A DNA stretch of 64,000 nt from Candidimonas humi. GTDB taxonomy: Bacteria; Pseudomonadota; Gammaproteobacteria; Burkholderiales; Burkholderiaceae_B. The position numbers and the translations under genes are program-made. A model generated the notes under the pieces. That model did no database searches. It saw only the letters and a program-made list of their open reading frames with translations, and had not been told where the DNA came from. Location of the stretch: NCBI RefSeq assembly GCF_019166065.1, contig NZ_JAHTBN010000002.1, positions 310,001 through 374,000 of the forward strand, written 5' to 3'. Shown piece after piece: positions 48,228 to 57,761 of this stretch (position 1 is the first letter of the stretch; each line of letters opens with the position of its first letter).

Positions 48228-49823
48228 ATGGCCTTCTCCGCAGATCCTATTCCTACCCCCGCGGCGTCCGCCGCAGGCAGGCCCGTGGTTTTCTATGTGC
48301 TGCTGTTCCTGGCCGGCATGGTGGCGCTTTGGGCCGTGCTGTGCGGCATCAGCCACAAGTCGCCCGACCTCGACAATATGGAAGAGCTGGTCTGGGCTTC
48401 CAGCTTCGAATGGGGCTATTACAAGCATCCGCCGGTGCCGGCGTGGTTCATGTACGGCCTGGCCTCGGTCTTCGGCAAGCCCATCTGGCTGACTTTCCTC
48501 GCCGGACAGTTGTTCTCTGCCTTGGCCTTGTGGTTCGTCTGGAAGCTGGGCTGCGAATTCACCACGCCGCGGCGTGCGCTGATCGCCATGTTGTTGGTGT
48601 CGGTCACCGCGTATTTCTCGGTGCGCGCGACCATGTACAACCACAACTCGGTGCAGATGTGGTCGATCGTGGCCTCGACGTGGCTGTATTACCGGGCCCT
48701 GCGCTATGGCCGCGCGTCCGACTGGCTCTGGCTGGGAGCGGCCTGCGGCATGGCCTTCATCACCAAGTACAGCGCGCTGATCCAGTTCGCGGCGTTTTTC
48801 CTGTTCTTCCTGCGCCAGGGCCACTGGCGCGACCGGGCTGCGCTGCGGGGCGTGCCGCTGGCGCTGTTGACCTTCCTGCTGGTGATCGCGCCGCACGTCT
48901 ATTGGCTGTTCCAGCATGCGTTCGAACCGCTGCATTACGCCGACGAATCCATAGTGCCGGGGGGCGACCCGCAATTCAGCGTGATGTCCGATATCTGGGG
49001 TTTCCTGACCACGCAACTCGGGCGCCTGAGCCCGATGCTGGTGGCCTGGATCGCCTTGTACGCCTGGAACCGCAGGGCCGCTTCCAAGACCGCCAAGACC
49101 TCCGCGCCGACGGCCGCAGGCGCGGCAGCGCCGCGCTATGCCCAGGAGCTCAGCGCCTGGGACCGCTCGTTCCTGCTCATCGTCGGCATCGGTCCGGTGG
49201 TGCTGACCGTGCTGGTCTCGGGCGCGCTGGGCACGCGCCTGGGCAGTTCCTGGGCCAGCACCTTCTTCGTGCTTTTCGGCTTTTACGCCTACTGGTGGCT
49301 GCGCGGCGACGAGCATGCGATGCTGCGCAGGACGGCCATCGTGATCGTCGCGATCCAGATGCTGATGGCTGTCGGCTACGCCATCGGCCGCGGGCCGCTG
49401 GCCTATTACACCGGCCGCAAGACCGATTCCACATACCCGGGCAAGCAGATTTCGCTGCAGATGCAGGACATCTGGCATCAGTATGTCCCGGGCGCACCCC
49501 TGACGCTGGTCGTGGCCGATACCTGGCTGGGCGGCAATATCGCGGTGCACGTGCGGCCCAGCGCCAACGTCTTCATCGACGGCAGCCTGCGGGAATCGCC
49601 GTGGCTGAAGTCCTCCGACCCGACGCGCTGCGGCGCGCTGGTGGCCTACAGCACGGCGGACCACAGCAGCGGCCCGTCGCCTGCGGTGCGCCGCCTGTAC
49701 GAGCAAGCTCCGTACAAGGGCGTGCTGCAGCAACGCTGGTCCACGCAGAAGAGCCCCATGATCGTGGTGCACTGGGGCATCATCCCGCCGCAGCCGGACT
49801 GCCCGGCGCGGCCCGCGCACTGA
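48228..49823 (+). CDS. GT39/ArnT-like membrane glycosyltransferase
   Basis: A 531-residue polytopic inner-membrane protein. After the first helix comes the acidic loop SPDLDNMEELVWASSF and then WGYYKHPPVPAW, the PMT/ArnT-type layout in which an Asp/Glu in the first periplasmic loop is catalytic. About ten to twelve helices follow, then a soluble C-terminal domain of about 120 residues. These enzymes use polyprenyl-phosphate sugars to modify lipid A, proteins or glycans. The donor and acceptor are unknown. It diverges from nrtA and stands apart from the tcu genes. Confidence 0.85.
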   Translation: MAFSADPIPTPAASAAGRPVVFYVLLFLAGMVALWAVLCGISHKSPDLDNMEELVWASSFEWGYYKHPPVPAWFMYGLASVFGKPIWLTFLAGQLFSALALWFVWKLGCEFTTPRRALIAMLLVSVTAYFSVRATMYNHNSVQMWSIVASTWLYYRALRYGRASDWLWLGAACGMAFITKYSALIQFAAFFLFFLRQGHWRDRAALRGVPLALLTFLLVIAPHVYWLFQHAFEPLHYADESIVPGGDPQFSVMSDIWGFLTTQLGRLSPMLVAWIALYAWNRRAASKTAKTSAPTAAGAAAPRYAQELSAWDRSFLLIVGIGPVVLTVLVSGALGTRLGSSWASTFFVLFGFYAYWWLRGDEHAMLRRTAIVIVAIQMLMAVGYAIGRGPLAYYTGRKTDSTYPGKQISLQMQDIWHQYVPGAPLTLVVADTWLGGNIAVHVRPSANVFIDGSLRESPWLKSSDPTRCGALVAYSTADHSSGPSPAVRRLYEQAPYKGVLQQRWSTQKSPMIVVHWGIIPPQPDCPARPAH

Positions 49824-49988
49824 GGCCTCGGCGGGCCGCGGATCTGCGGTCCCGTCGTGGGACGCGTAACCATTTTTGCTGGTTCCAGCAGGCGGCGGCG
49901 CTACACTCGGACTCTGGTTGCCTGCGCTTTCGCACCGGGATGCCAGGGACATTCAAATCGAAAAAAAAGCCTGGAGGACGGCGCTACA

Positions 49989-50927
49989 GTGGAATTACGC
50001 CAATTACGCTACTTCGTCTGTGCCGTGCAGGCCGGCAGCCTGGGCAAGGCTGCGCTGGAGCTGGGGCTGGTGCCGTCGGCGCTGAGCCAGCAGATCAGCC
50101 GCCTCGAGGGCGAACTGGCGACGCGCCTGCTGCAGCGCACCGCCAATGGCGTGATACCGACCGATGCGGGCGTGGCGTTCTTTCGCCAGGCGCAACTGGC
50201 GCTGCGGCACGTCGAGCATGCCAGCCAGGCCGCCAGGCAGGCGCGCCTGTCCGGCCACGTCAGCGTCGGGCTGGCCCCGACCACCGCCGCGGTGCTGGGC
50301 GTGCCTTTCATGGCGGCCATGCGCGAGCGCTACCCCGACGTGCGGCTGCACATGGTAGAGACGCTGTCGGGTCATCTGGTGACCATGCTCAATTCGCGCC
50401 AGCTCGACCTGGCTGTGGTGTTCCAGACCGAGGCCGGGCAGCGCTGGAGCACCATCGCGCTGCTGCGCGAGCGGCTGTTCGTCATCTTTCCGCCGGGCTT
50501 GCGCGGCGCGCCGCGCGGCAAGCGCGTGCGCCTCGAGCAGATCGGCGCGATGCCCCTGATCGTGCCCACCGGGCCGCATGGCCTGCGGGCCACGCTCAAT
50601 GCAGCCTTCGCGCATCATGAACTGGCGCCGAACATCGTCATGGAAATCGACTCGCTGGCCATGCTGATGGACGCCGTGCGCGAGGGCTACGGGGCCACCA
50701 TACAGCCCGGGGCCGCGGTCGCGCGCCTGAGCGGCGTGCCGATGCGGCTGGTGGAAATCACCGATGCGCAGGTGGAGCGCCACAATGTGCTGGCCAGCCT
50801 GAGCGAAGAAGAATTGTCGCCGGCCGCGCTCGCCGCGCGCGTGGTGCTGCTGGACACGGCCCGGTCGCTGGTGCGGGCGGGGAGCTGGGCCGGGGCCCAT
50901 TTGCCTCCCAGCACCGCGGCGTCTTGA
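49989..50927 (+). CDS. tcuR: LysR regulator of tricarballylate utilisation
   Basis: A 312-residue LysR regulator beginning VELRQLRYFVCAVQAGSLGK from a GTG at 49989 with GGAGG eleven bases upstream. Helix-turn-helix region (LVPSALSQQISRLEGELATR) and effector domain (HVSVGLAPTTAAVLGVPFMA, MRERYPDVRLHMVETLSGHL) are very like Salmonella TcuR, which controls tcuABC. The position directly before tcuA in the same direction supports this. Confidence 0.87.
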   Translation: MELRQLRYFVCAVQAGSLGKAALELGLVPSALSQQISRLEGELATRLLQRTANGVIPTDAGVAFFRQAQLALRHVEHASQAARQARLSGHVSVGLAPTTAAVLGVPFMAAMRERYPDVRLHMVETLSGHLVTMLNSRQLDLAVVFQTEAGQRWSTIALLRERLFVIFPPGLRGAPRGKRVRLEQIGAMPLIVPTGPHGLRATLNAAFAHHELAPNIVMEIDSLAMLMDAVREGYGATIQPGAAVARLSGVPMRLVEITDAQVERHNVLASLSEEELSPAALAARVVLLDTARSLVRAGSWAGAHLPPSTAAS

Positions 50928-51040
50928 CCGGAGGCGCGTGGCAGCCTTCACGAATCGTGAAGGGATCATCGCGCCCGCCTGTCTAGTGCGGCCCGCCACG
51001 GCGCGCTAAAGTATCCGGCTGGAATTCCGGGAGGCGGACA

Positions 51041-52438
51041 ATGATAGACGTATTGGTGGTGGGCGGCGGCAACGCCGCGCTTTGCGCTGCCCTGATGGCG
51101 CGCGAGGCGGGGGCGAGCGTGCTGCTGCTGGAATCCGCGCCCAAGGAATGGCGCGGCGGCAATTCGCAGCACACGCGCAATCTGCGCTGCATGCACGATG
51201 CGCCGCAGGACGTGCTGGTTGATGCCTATCCCGAAGAGGAATTCTGGCAGGACTTGCTGAAAGTGACCGGCGGGCAGACCAACGAGCATCTTGCCCGGCT
51301 GGTGATCCGCGCCTCGTCGAATTGCCGTGGCTGGATGCGCAAGCACGGCGTGCGCTTCCAGCCTTCGCTGTCGGGCACGCTGCACGTGGCGCGCACCAAT
51401 GCCTTCTTCATGGGCGGCGGCAAGGCCCTGGTCAATGCCTATTACCGCAGCGCCGAGGACCTGGGCGTGCAGATACGCTACAACGCCAAGGTCGATTCGC
51501 TGGAACTCGACGGCGACCGCTTCGTGGCGGCGCACGTCGGCGGCGAGCGCATCCCCGCGCGCGCCTGTGTGGTGGCCAGCGGCGGCTTCGAATCCAACCG
51601 CGAATGGCTGCGCGAGGCCTGGGGGCAGGTCGACGGCCAGTGGGTGGCCGACAATTTCCTGATACGCGGCACGCGTTTCAATATGGGCGTGCTGCTCAAG
51701 GACCTGCTGGCCAAGGGCGCCGATTCCATCGGCGACCCGACCCAGTCGCACTGCGTGGCGATCGACGCCCGCGCGCCGCTGTATGACGGCGGCATCTGTA
51801 CCCGCATCGACTGCGTGTCGCTGGGCGTCGTGGTCAACAAGACCGGACGGCGCTTCTACGACGAGGGCGAGGATTTCTGGCCCAAGCGCTACGCCATCTG
51901 GGGCCGCCTGGTCGCGCAGCAGCCCGACCAGATCGCCTATTCCATCATCGACGCCAAGGCGATCGGGCGTTTCATGCCGCCGGTGTTTCCCGGGGTGACG
52001 GCCGACACGCTGCCTGAGCTGGCGCGCAAGCTGGAACTGCCCGAAGAACAGTTCATGCAGACCGTGCAGGCCTACAACGAGGCCTGTCGGGTCGGCACCT
52101 TCGACCACGAAGTGCAGGACGATTGCCATACCGAAGGCCTGACGCCCGCCAAGACCCATTGGGCGCGTCCCCTGGACACGGCGCCCTTCTATGGCTATGC
52201 GCTGCGGCCGGGCATCACCTTCACGTATCTGGGCGTCAAGGTCGACGACCGGGCCCGTGTGCATTTCGGCGGCGAGCCCAGCGCCAACCTGTTCGCGGCC
52301 GGCGAGGTAATGGCCGGCAACGTGCTGGGCAAGGGCTATACGGCCGGGGTCGGCATGTCTATCGGTACCGCCTTCGGGCGCATTGCCGGCACGCAAGCGG
52401 CTGCGGCCGCGCTGCAGAACGACGCCGTCGCCGCCTGA
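51041..52438 (+). CDS. tcuA: FAD-dependent tricarballylate dehydrogenase
   Basis: A 465-residue flavoprotein of the fumarate-reductase/succinate-dehydrogenase family. The dinucleotide site is [20 protein letters not shown] at the N-terminus and the C-terminal FAD segment is [20 protein letters not shown]. Substrate-site features include [10 protein letters not shown] and a Ser/His-rich [11 protein letters not shown]. TcuA oxidises tricarballylate, an aconitase inhibitor, to cis-aconitate. tcuB, which re-oxidises its FADH2, follows after 97 bases. Confidence 0.9.
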   Translation: MIDVLVVGGGNAALCAALMAREAGASVLLLESAPKEWRGGNSQHTRNLRCMHDAPQDVLVDAYPEEEFWQDLLKVTGGQTNEHLARLVIRASSNCRGWMRKHGVRFQPSLSGTLHVARTNAFFMGGGKALVNAYYRSAEDLGVQIRYNAKVDSLELDGDRFVAAHVGGERIPARACVVASGGFESNREWLREAWGQVDGQWVADNFLIRGTRFNMGVLLKDLLAKGADSIGDPTQSHCVAIDARAPLYDGGICTRIDCVSLGVVVNKTGRRFYDEGEDFWPKRYAIWGRLVAQQPDQIAYSIIDAKAIGRFMPPVFPGVTADTLPELARKLELPEEQFMQTVQAYNEACRVGTFDHEVQDDCHTEGLTPAKTHWARPLDTAPFYGYALRPGITFTYLGVKVDDRARVHFGGEPSANLFAAGEVMAGNVLGKGYTAGVGMSIGTAFGRIAGTQAAAAALQNDAVAA

Positions 52439-52535
52439 AAATGGCCGCCACGCCAATTACCTACGCCGTCCCGCAAGAAAGCCGCAGGCTTCCCGGGGCG
52501 GCCCGGCGGATCTGATCCGCCCGAGGAATCCATCC

Positions 52536-53705
52536 ATGCAAACACTTGAAACCCTGAGCGGCGAAGCCGCCAACTGGCAGCCCGCCCTGCCTCTTACCGC
52601 CGACGAGGCCGAAGTCGCGCGCGTCATGCAGATATGCAATGCCTGCCGCTATTGCGAAGGCTTCTGCGCGGTCTTTCCCGCCATGACGCGGCGCCTGGAA
52701 TTCGCCAAGGCCGACGTCAATTACCTGGCCAATCTGTGCCACAACTGCGGCGCCTGTCTGCACGCCTGTCAATACGCGCCGCCGCACGAGTTCATGGTCA
52801 ATGTGCCGCAGGCCATGGCCAAAGTCCGGCTCGACACTTATGTCGAATATGCCTGGCCGCGGCCGCTGGGGGCGCTGTACCGGCGTGCCGGCGCCACACT
52901 GGCGCTGGCGCTGTTCGTGGGCCTGGCCTTGTTCCTGGTGCTGGCGGTGGCGCTCAGCGGTTCGCTCTGGCATGCACCCATGGCAGGCAATTTCTATGCG
53001 ATCTTCCCGCACAATCTGCTGGCCGTGATGTTCGGCGTGGTGTTCCTGTTCATGATCCTGGCGCTGGGCGTGGGTGTGCGGCGTTTCTGGCGCGATGTGT
53101 CAGACGGGCGCAGCCTGCAGCAGGGCAAGGGCGCGGCCCTGGCCGAGGCGTCGGGCCAGGCCCTGAGCCTGAAGTACCTGGACGGCGGCCACGGCGACGG
53201 CTGCAACGAATCGGACGACCGGTTCACGCTGGCGCGGCGGCGCTTCCATCACCTGACGTTCTACGGTTTCATGCTGTGCTTTGCCGCCACCTGCGTGGCC
53301 ACGCTTTATCATTTCCTGCTGGACTGGCCGGCGCCCTATCCCTTCCTGAGCCTGCCCGTGATCCTGGGCACGCTGGGCGGCCTGGGGCTGCTGGCGGGCC
53401 CCGCGGGCCTGCTGTACCTGAATCTGCATCGCTACCCGCTGCAGGGCGATGCGGCGCAAAAACCCATGGACCGCGGCTTCATCGTACTGCTGTTCGTGGT
53501 CAGCCTTACCGGCCTGCTGCTGCTGGCCTTGCGCGATACCAGCGCCATGGCCGTGTTGCTGGCGGTGCACCTGGGGGCTGTAATGGCCTTCTTCCTGACC
53601 ATGCCCTACGGCAAGTTTGCCCACGGCGTATACCGCTGCGCAGCCTTGCTGAAGAATTCGTTCGAGAAGAGGCTGCCCAGCAAGTTGCGCCTGGGGACCG
53701 ACTGA
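52536..53705 (+). CDS. tcuB: TcuB, iron-sulfur/heme membrane protein re-oxidising TcuA
   Basis: A 389-residue protein. The N-terminal part has two 4Fe-4S binding motifs, C34-C37-C40-C44 ([11 protein letters not shown]) and C68-C71-C74-C78 ([11 protein letters not shown]). The rest is a membrane domain with about six helices and conserved histidines that could bind heme. TcuB passes electrons from reduced TcuA to the quinone pool. The ATG at 52536 has GAGGA eight bases upstream. Confidence 0.9.
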   Translation: MQTLETLSGEAANWQPALPLTADEAEVARVMQICNACRYCEGFCAVFPAMTRRLEFAKADVNYLANLCHNCGACLHACQYAPPHEFMVNVPQAMAKVRLDTYVEYAWPRPLGALYRRAGATLALALFVGLALFLVLAVALSGSLWHAPMAGNFYAIFPHNLLAVMFGVVFLFMILALGVGVRRFWRDVSDGRSLQQGKGAALAEASGQALSLKYLDGGHGDGCNESDDRFTLARRRFHHLTFYGFMLCFAATCVATLYHFLLDWPAPYPFLSLPVILGTLGGLGLLAGPAGLLYLNLHRYPLQGDAAQKPMDRGFIVLLFVVSLTGLLLLALRDTSAMAVLLAVHLGAVMAFFLTMPYGKFAHGVYRCAALLKNSFEKRLPSKLRLGTD

Positions 53706-53947
53706 CACGGGTCGCCCGCGCAGAGAAGGCCGGCCGCGAAGCCCCGGACAGTACGAGCAATACGGCATAGCGGCACGGCACGGCAATCTCTACGCGGGCG
53801 GGCTCGCAAGCGGCTCCAGGCCTGGCGCGCCATATCCGGCGTCAACGGATCGCGCGCTTGCGGTCCGCGCCTCGGCTGCGATAATGGCGGGCGAGGCGTT
53901 TTACGTAGCCTTTAGATACATTGTTCCGAATAAAAGGACTAGAGAAC

Positions 53948-54922
53948 ATGAAAAAATCTTCTTTCATCAAGACCGGGGCCGTGGCCCTGGCCGCCTGCGC
54001 CCTGAGCGCCGGCGCAACGGCGGCCTCGTGGCCCGAGCGGCCCATCACGCTGGTCGTGCCCTTCACCCCCGGCGGCACCACCGACATGGTGGCGCGTCCC
54101 CTGGCGCAACTGCTGGGCGACGAGCTCGGCCAGTCGGTGATCGTGGACAACCGTGCCGGCGCGGGCGGCACACTGGGCGCGGGCTATGCCGCGCGCGCCA
54201 AGCCCGACGGCTACACGATCTTCATGTCGACCATCGCGCACACCATCGCGCCCGCCATCTACAAGCACCTGCCCTATAACTTCGAAAAAGACTTCGAGCC
54301 CATCACCGTGGTGGCCTCGGTGCCCAATATTCTCATCGTCAACAAGAAGCTGCCGGTCAATTCCGTGCAGCAGCTCATCGATTACGCGAAGAAGAATCCG
54401 GGCCAGGTCAACTTCGGCTCCGCGGGCATCGGCAGCACCGAGGACATGGCCGGCGAATTGTTCAAGTCCATGACCAAGACCGACCTGGTGCACGTGCCCT
54501 ACAAGGGCGGCGCGCCGATGATGACCGACCTGATCTCCGGCCAGATCCAGATGGCGATCGAGACCAGCGGCTCGGCCGCGGCGCAGATCAAGGCCGGCAC
54601 CGTGCATCCCCTGGCGGTCAGCACCAAGACGCGTTCCAAGTTCTTCCCCGACCTGCCGACCATCGACGCCTCCGGCGTGCCCGGCTACGACTTCCAGACC
54701 TGGTACGGCATTCTCGTGCCCGCCGGTACGCCCACGGCCGTACGCGACAAGATCTACGAAGCGACCGTGAAGGCGCTGAAGGATCCCAAGCTGGTCAAGG
54801 TCTTCGACACCCTGGGCGCCGATCCCGGCGGCATGAAGCCGGCCGAATTCAAGACCTTCATCGTCGACCAGACCAAGAAGTGGGGCGAGATCGCCAAGGC
54901 CGTGAATATGCAGAAGAACTGA
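53948..54922 (+). CDS. Bug-family (TctC-like) solute-binding protein of the tcu locus
   Basis: A 324-residue Bug protein with signal peptide MKKSSFIKTGAVALAACALS (cleavage near ATAA). Motifs are WPERPITLVVPFTPGGTTDM, VIVDNRAGAGGTLGAG, AKPDGYTIFM, HVPYKGGAPMMTDLISGQIQ and GILVPAGTP. It lies 242 bases after tcuB in the same direction. Enterobacterial tcu operons have the MFS carrier TcuC here, so the Bug protein probably binds tricarballylate (or citrate) for a TctAB-type transporter encoded elsewhere. The 242-base gap suggests its own promoter is possible. Confidence 0.92.
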   Translation: MKKSSFIKTGAVALAACALSAGATAASWPERPITLVVPFTPGGTTDMVARPLAQLLGDELGQSVIVDNRAGAGGTLGAGYAARAKPDGYTIFMSTIAHTIAPAIYKHLPYNFEKDFEPITVVASVPNILIVNKKLPVNSVQQLIDYAKKNPGQVNFGSAGIGSTEDMAGELFKSMTKTDLVHVPYKGGAPMMTDLISGQIQMAIETSGSAAAQIKAGTVHPLAVSTKTRSKFFPDLPTIDASGVPGYDFQTWYGILVPAGTPTAVRDKIYEATVKALKDPKLVKVFDTLGADPGGMKPAEFKTFIVDQTKKWGEIAKAVNMQKN

Positions 54923-54944
54923 TACGCGCCTGGTACATGCGCAT

Positions 54945-54984
54945 GCGGGCGGCGGGTGGCTTCGGCTTTCCCGCAGCCGCCCGC
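54945..54984 (+). terminator. long hairpin after the tcu Bug gene
   Basis: GCGGGCGGC (54945-54953) and GCCGCCCGC (54976-54984) form a perfect nine-pair stem; the inner loop contains a TTCG tetraloop closed by C-G. It sits between the convergent Bug and DinB-family genes. There is no T-run, so it may end or protect transcripts from either side. Confidence 0.5.
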
Positions 54985-55042
54985 TGCGGGCCGGCTCAGC
55001 TTGCCGCGGCTTGCGCGCATAAGTGCTTATTGCGTATTCGGT

Positions 55043-55570
55043 TCAGCCGGCCGCGGCCATGCCGCGCTGGCGCACGAAGTAGATCAGATCGATTTCCGGG
55101 CAGGCATAGCCGTAGCGCGTCAGCGCCGCGGTGACCTGCCCGCGATGATGTGTGGCGTGGTTGAAGACATGCGTGACTGTCGCCAGCCAGGGAGTCGCCG
55201 AGGGCTCGCCCGCCGTGGTGGTGTAGTGCAGCGTGCCGGCCGCGGCGTCGGGCTGTGCCGCGGCGATCAATTCTTTCCATAGCAAGTGCCGTTCTGCCAG
55301 CGCTTCGGCAAGCGCGGCGCGGTCGGGCTCGATTTCGAGGTCCAGGCGGGCATAGGATTCGGGCCGTCCGACGAATCTTCCATACCAGGCGCGGTCGGCC
55401 AGCAGCAAGTGGTTCAGTGTACGGTGGATCGAGCCGAAGAACAGCCCGGCGTCGGCACGGTAGTGTTCCGGCGACACCGGCGCTACCCCTTCCAGCAGCA
55501 GCTGGTTGGCCCAGCCGTGGTAGCCGGCAAGCATCGACAAGTGCGATTTGAAGTCCGTGGCGCTGGTCAT
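55043..55570 (-). CDS. DinB-family (DUF664-like) four-helix protein
   Basis: A 175-residue four-helix-bundle protein. Family hallmarks are LAGYHGWANQLLLEGV at the N-terminus, GSIHRTLNHLLLADRAWYG and HVFNHATHHRGQVTAALTRY, which together supply the three-His metal site (first H in HRTLNHLL, last two in HATHHRG). The ATG at 55570 has GAGG five bases before it. Members are metal-dependent thiol transferases or of unknown role. This is unrelated to DNA polymerase IV (dinB) despite the name. It precedes nothing in operon; the esterase gene ends 53 bases upstream on the same strand. Confidence 0.88.
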   Translation of the reverse strand: MTSATDFKSHLSMLAGYHGWANQLLLEGVAPVSPEHYRADAGLFFGSIHRTLNHLLLADRAWYGRFVGRPESYARLDLEIEPDRAALAEALAERHLLWKELIAAAQPDAAAGTLHYTTTAGEPSATPWLATVTHVFNHATHHRGQVTAALTRYGYACPEIDLIYFVRQRGMAAAG

Positions 55571-55623
55571 GGCAGCCTCGCGGGACATTGCGGCCTTGCA
55601 TGATAGCACCGGGGAAGTCCAGG

Positions 55624-56526
55624 CTACAGCGTGCGTTCCAGGAAGCCGGCCATGGCTTGCAGCACTGTCATGGGGCCGAGGGTGTCGTGCACTGCCGCGG
55701 CAGCGGAGGGATAGAAGTGCGTCGCCCGTGGTACCTGCACGTGCTCGCAATGCAGGCCGCGGCTGGTCATGTGCCGCGCCATCGCGGGGGCGGCTGCTGC
55801 GACGTAGTCCAGATCGTGCTCGGCGCTAACCAGCAGTATTGCGGGAAAGGGAGGGCCGGCATCGAGGTGCCGGCGCAGGTCGGTTTCATGCATGTATCCC
55901 GATAGCGACAGCACCGCCGCGACAGGCTCTTTTTCCCCCAGTGCCACATTCAGGGCGGTTCTTGCGCCCGCGGAAAAGCCGCCCACCGCCAGCCTGGACG
56001 GGTCCAGGCTCCAGCGCGTTGCGTTGGCCTTGACGTACCTGACCGCCATGGCCATGTCATCGCTGGCCGCCTCTACGCCCAGCCGCAATTGTTCGTCGCT
56101 GGCCGGTGGCAGGCCCATGATCTGCCGTACCAGGTCTACGCGCGAGCGCGGGATGTGGCCGGCATCGGCCACCACCGGGGTATCGCCGGGCGCGGGATCT
56201 TCGGGCACCAGCCGATAATCTATCGAGCACGCGGCGTAGCCCCTGCGCGCGAATTCGCGGCAGTACCAGGCCATCGAATCATTGCGATTAGGCGCAGCGC
56301 CGAAGGAGTCGTCCTGCCTGCTGCCGCGATGGAAGGCTCCGCCGAAGGCCAGCACCAGTACCGGCCATCCGGCGGGCGGCGGTGCTCCCACGGGTAGATG
56401 GAGATCCAGCCGCAGTTCGCGCAGCTTGGGCGTCGCGCCGGGGCGCCGCTCCACCATGGCCTGGCCGTAGACCATGTCGGCGTGCAGCTCGTAGCCCCCC
56501 GGTGTGCCGGAGTCATTGTGCTTCAT
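55624..56526 (-). CDS. alpha/beta hydrolase, probable esterase
   Basis: A 300-residue hydrolase of the hormone-sensitive-lipase/carboxylesterase type. The oxyanion region reads LAFGGAFHRGSR (59-70) where an HGG motif is common; the nucleophile is S185 in VGGFSAGART; D238 or D240 and H270 (ATHFYPS) complete a triad. The ATG at 56526 is the start, in an open frame that extends upstream without homology. Probably cotranscribed after the Bug gene 20 bases upstream, so it may act on the imported compound. Confidence 0.87.
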   Translation of the reverse strand: MKHNDSGTPGGYELHADMVYGQAMVERRPGATPKLRELRLDLHLPVGAPPPAGWPVLVLAFGGAFHRGSRQDDSFGAAPNRNDSMAWYCREFARRGYAACSIDYRLVPEDPAPGDTPVVADAGHIPRSRVDLVRQIMGLPPASDEQLRLGVEAASDDMAMAVRYVKANATRWSLDPSRLAVGGFSAGARTALNVALGEKEPVAAVLSLSGYMHETDLRRHLDAGPPFPAILLVSAEHDLDYVAAAAPAMARHMTSRGLHCEHVQVPRATHFYPSAAAAVHDTLGPMTVLQAMAGFLERTL

Positions 56527-56546
56527 GTGTTGCCTCGCAGGTCTGG

Positions 56547-57521
56547 CTAGTTCACGGCAGCGCCGGAATCGCGGGCGATCTTGCCCCACAGGTGTACGTC
56601 GCTGTCGAAGCGTGACTGCCATTGCGCGGCGCTGGTAGGCGGTGAAATGGGTATCGAGCCTCCGTTGACGATGAGTTTGCGCATGTCGGCCCTGGCCAGG
56701 ATCTTGTTGACGCTGGAATTGAGTTTGTCGCGCACAGCTGGAGGCAGGCTGGCAGGCCCGAACAGGCCGTACCAGCCTACGGCGTCGAAATGTATACCTT
56801 GCTGGCTGAGTGTGGGCACATTGGGCAGCGAGGGCGAACGCACCGGGCCCGTGATGGCCAGCGCCCGGAGGCGCCCGCTGTTGACCAGCGGCGCCATGGA
56901 CACTACGTCCAGTATGCCTATGTCGATCTGCCCGGACAGGATCTGCGGCAGTGCAGCTTGGCCTCCTTTATACGGAATCTGGCGCAGTTTGATGCCGGCC
57001 AGTTGCTGTATTTTCTCGCCCACGAGGTGAGGAGGAGATCCCACGCCGAAAGTCGCATAGGTGAGGCTCGCTCCGGGTTTCTTCGCCGCGGCGACCAGAT
57101 CCGCCACGGAGTGCAGAGGAGAATCCTTGCGAGTCACGAGCAGCAGGGGCACCGTGGCGATTTCCGTGATGGCCGTGAAGTCTTTGATCGGGTGGAAGCT
57201 CAGATCCTTGAACAGTGCCGGCGCGATGGCGAAAGGCGCGGCCGTCATCAATAGGGTGTAGCCGTCCGCGGCAGCCCGCGCCACGACAGCGGCGCCGATA
57301 TTGCCCGTGGCGCCCGCGCGGTTCTCGACATAGACGGATTGCCCCAGTTCCACCGTGAGTTCGCGCGCAAGCTTGCGGGCGACGATGTCCGTGCCGCCGC
57401 CTGCGGGGAACGGCACGACCAGCTTGATGGGCCTGTCGGGAAAGCCGGCTGCGCCGGCGTTGCTGGCGAGCGCGGCAAGGGCGAGCGCGATGCCCCGCAG
57501 CAGATTCATATACCGGTTCAT
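56547..57521 (-). CDS. Bug-family (TctC-like) periplasmic solute-binding protein
   Basis: A 324-residue Bug protein with signal peptide MNRYMNLLRGIALALAALAS (cleavage near NAGA). Motifs are FPDRPIKLVVPFPAGGGTDI, VYVENRAGATGNIGAAV, AAADGYTLLM, QIPYKGGQAALPQILSGQID and GLFGPASLPP. The ATG at 57521 is preferred; an internal ATG at 57509 is possible. First gene of a Bug-esterase operon that diverges from the LysR gene at 57762. Confidence 0.92.
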   Translation of the reverse strand: MNRYMNLLRGIALALAALASNAGAAGFPDRPIKLVVPFPAGGGTDIVARKLARELTVELGQSVYVENRAGATGNIGAAVVARAAADGYTLLMTAAPFAIAPALFKDLSFHPIKDFTAITEIATVPLLLVTRKDSPLHSVADLVAAAKKPGASLTYATFGVGSPPHLVGEKIQQLAGIKLRQIPYKGGQAALPQILSGQIDIGILDVVSMAPLVNSGRLRALAITGPVRSPSLPNVPTLSQQGIHFDAVGWYGLFGPASLPPAVRDKLNSSVNKILARADMRKLIVNGGSIPISPPTSAAQWQSRFDSDVHLWGKIARDSGAAVN

Positions 57522-57761
57522 GATGTATGTCGTCCTCGTGCAGATTGGGTCTGTTTCGTATTTATGCGTGATGGGGCCACGAGTCGGAGTCCAAGTTCCT
57601 TCCTTCGGAAGTAGGCAAGCAAGGTTCTTGTCCGTTCGGCGCCGCGGGCGCCCCGGACTGTGGCGGGGAATCCGGCGGCAAGACCGTGGCTCTTCACAAT
57701 GCTGCGCCCGTTTGATATAAAGATAAACAGGTGAATATGTATAGATGCATAAAAAAATCAA

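Noticed and set aside
46910-50620. A plus-strand open frame of more than 1200 codons across nrtA, the intergenic region, the glycosyltransferase and tcuR
   Set aside because: It is Arg/Ala/Gly-rich with no domain signature and overlaps well-supported genes in other frames; long spurious frames are expected at this GC content.
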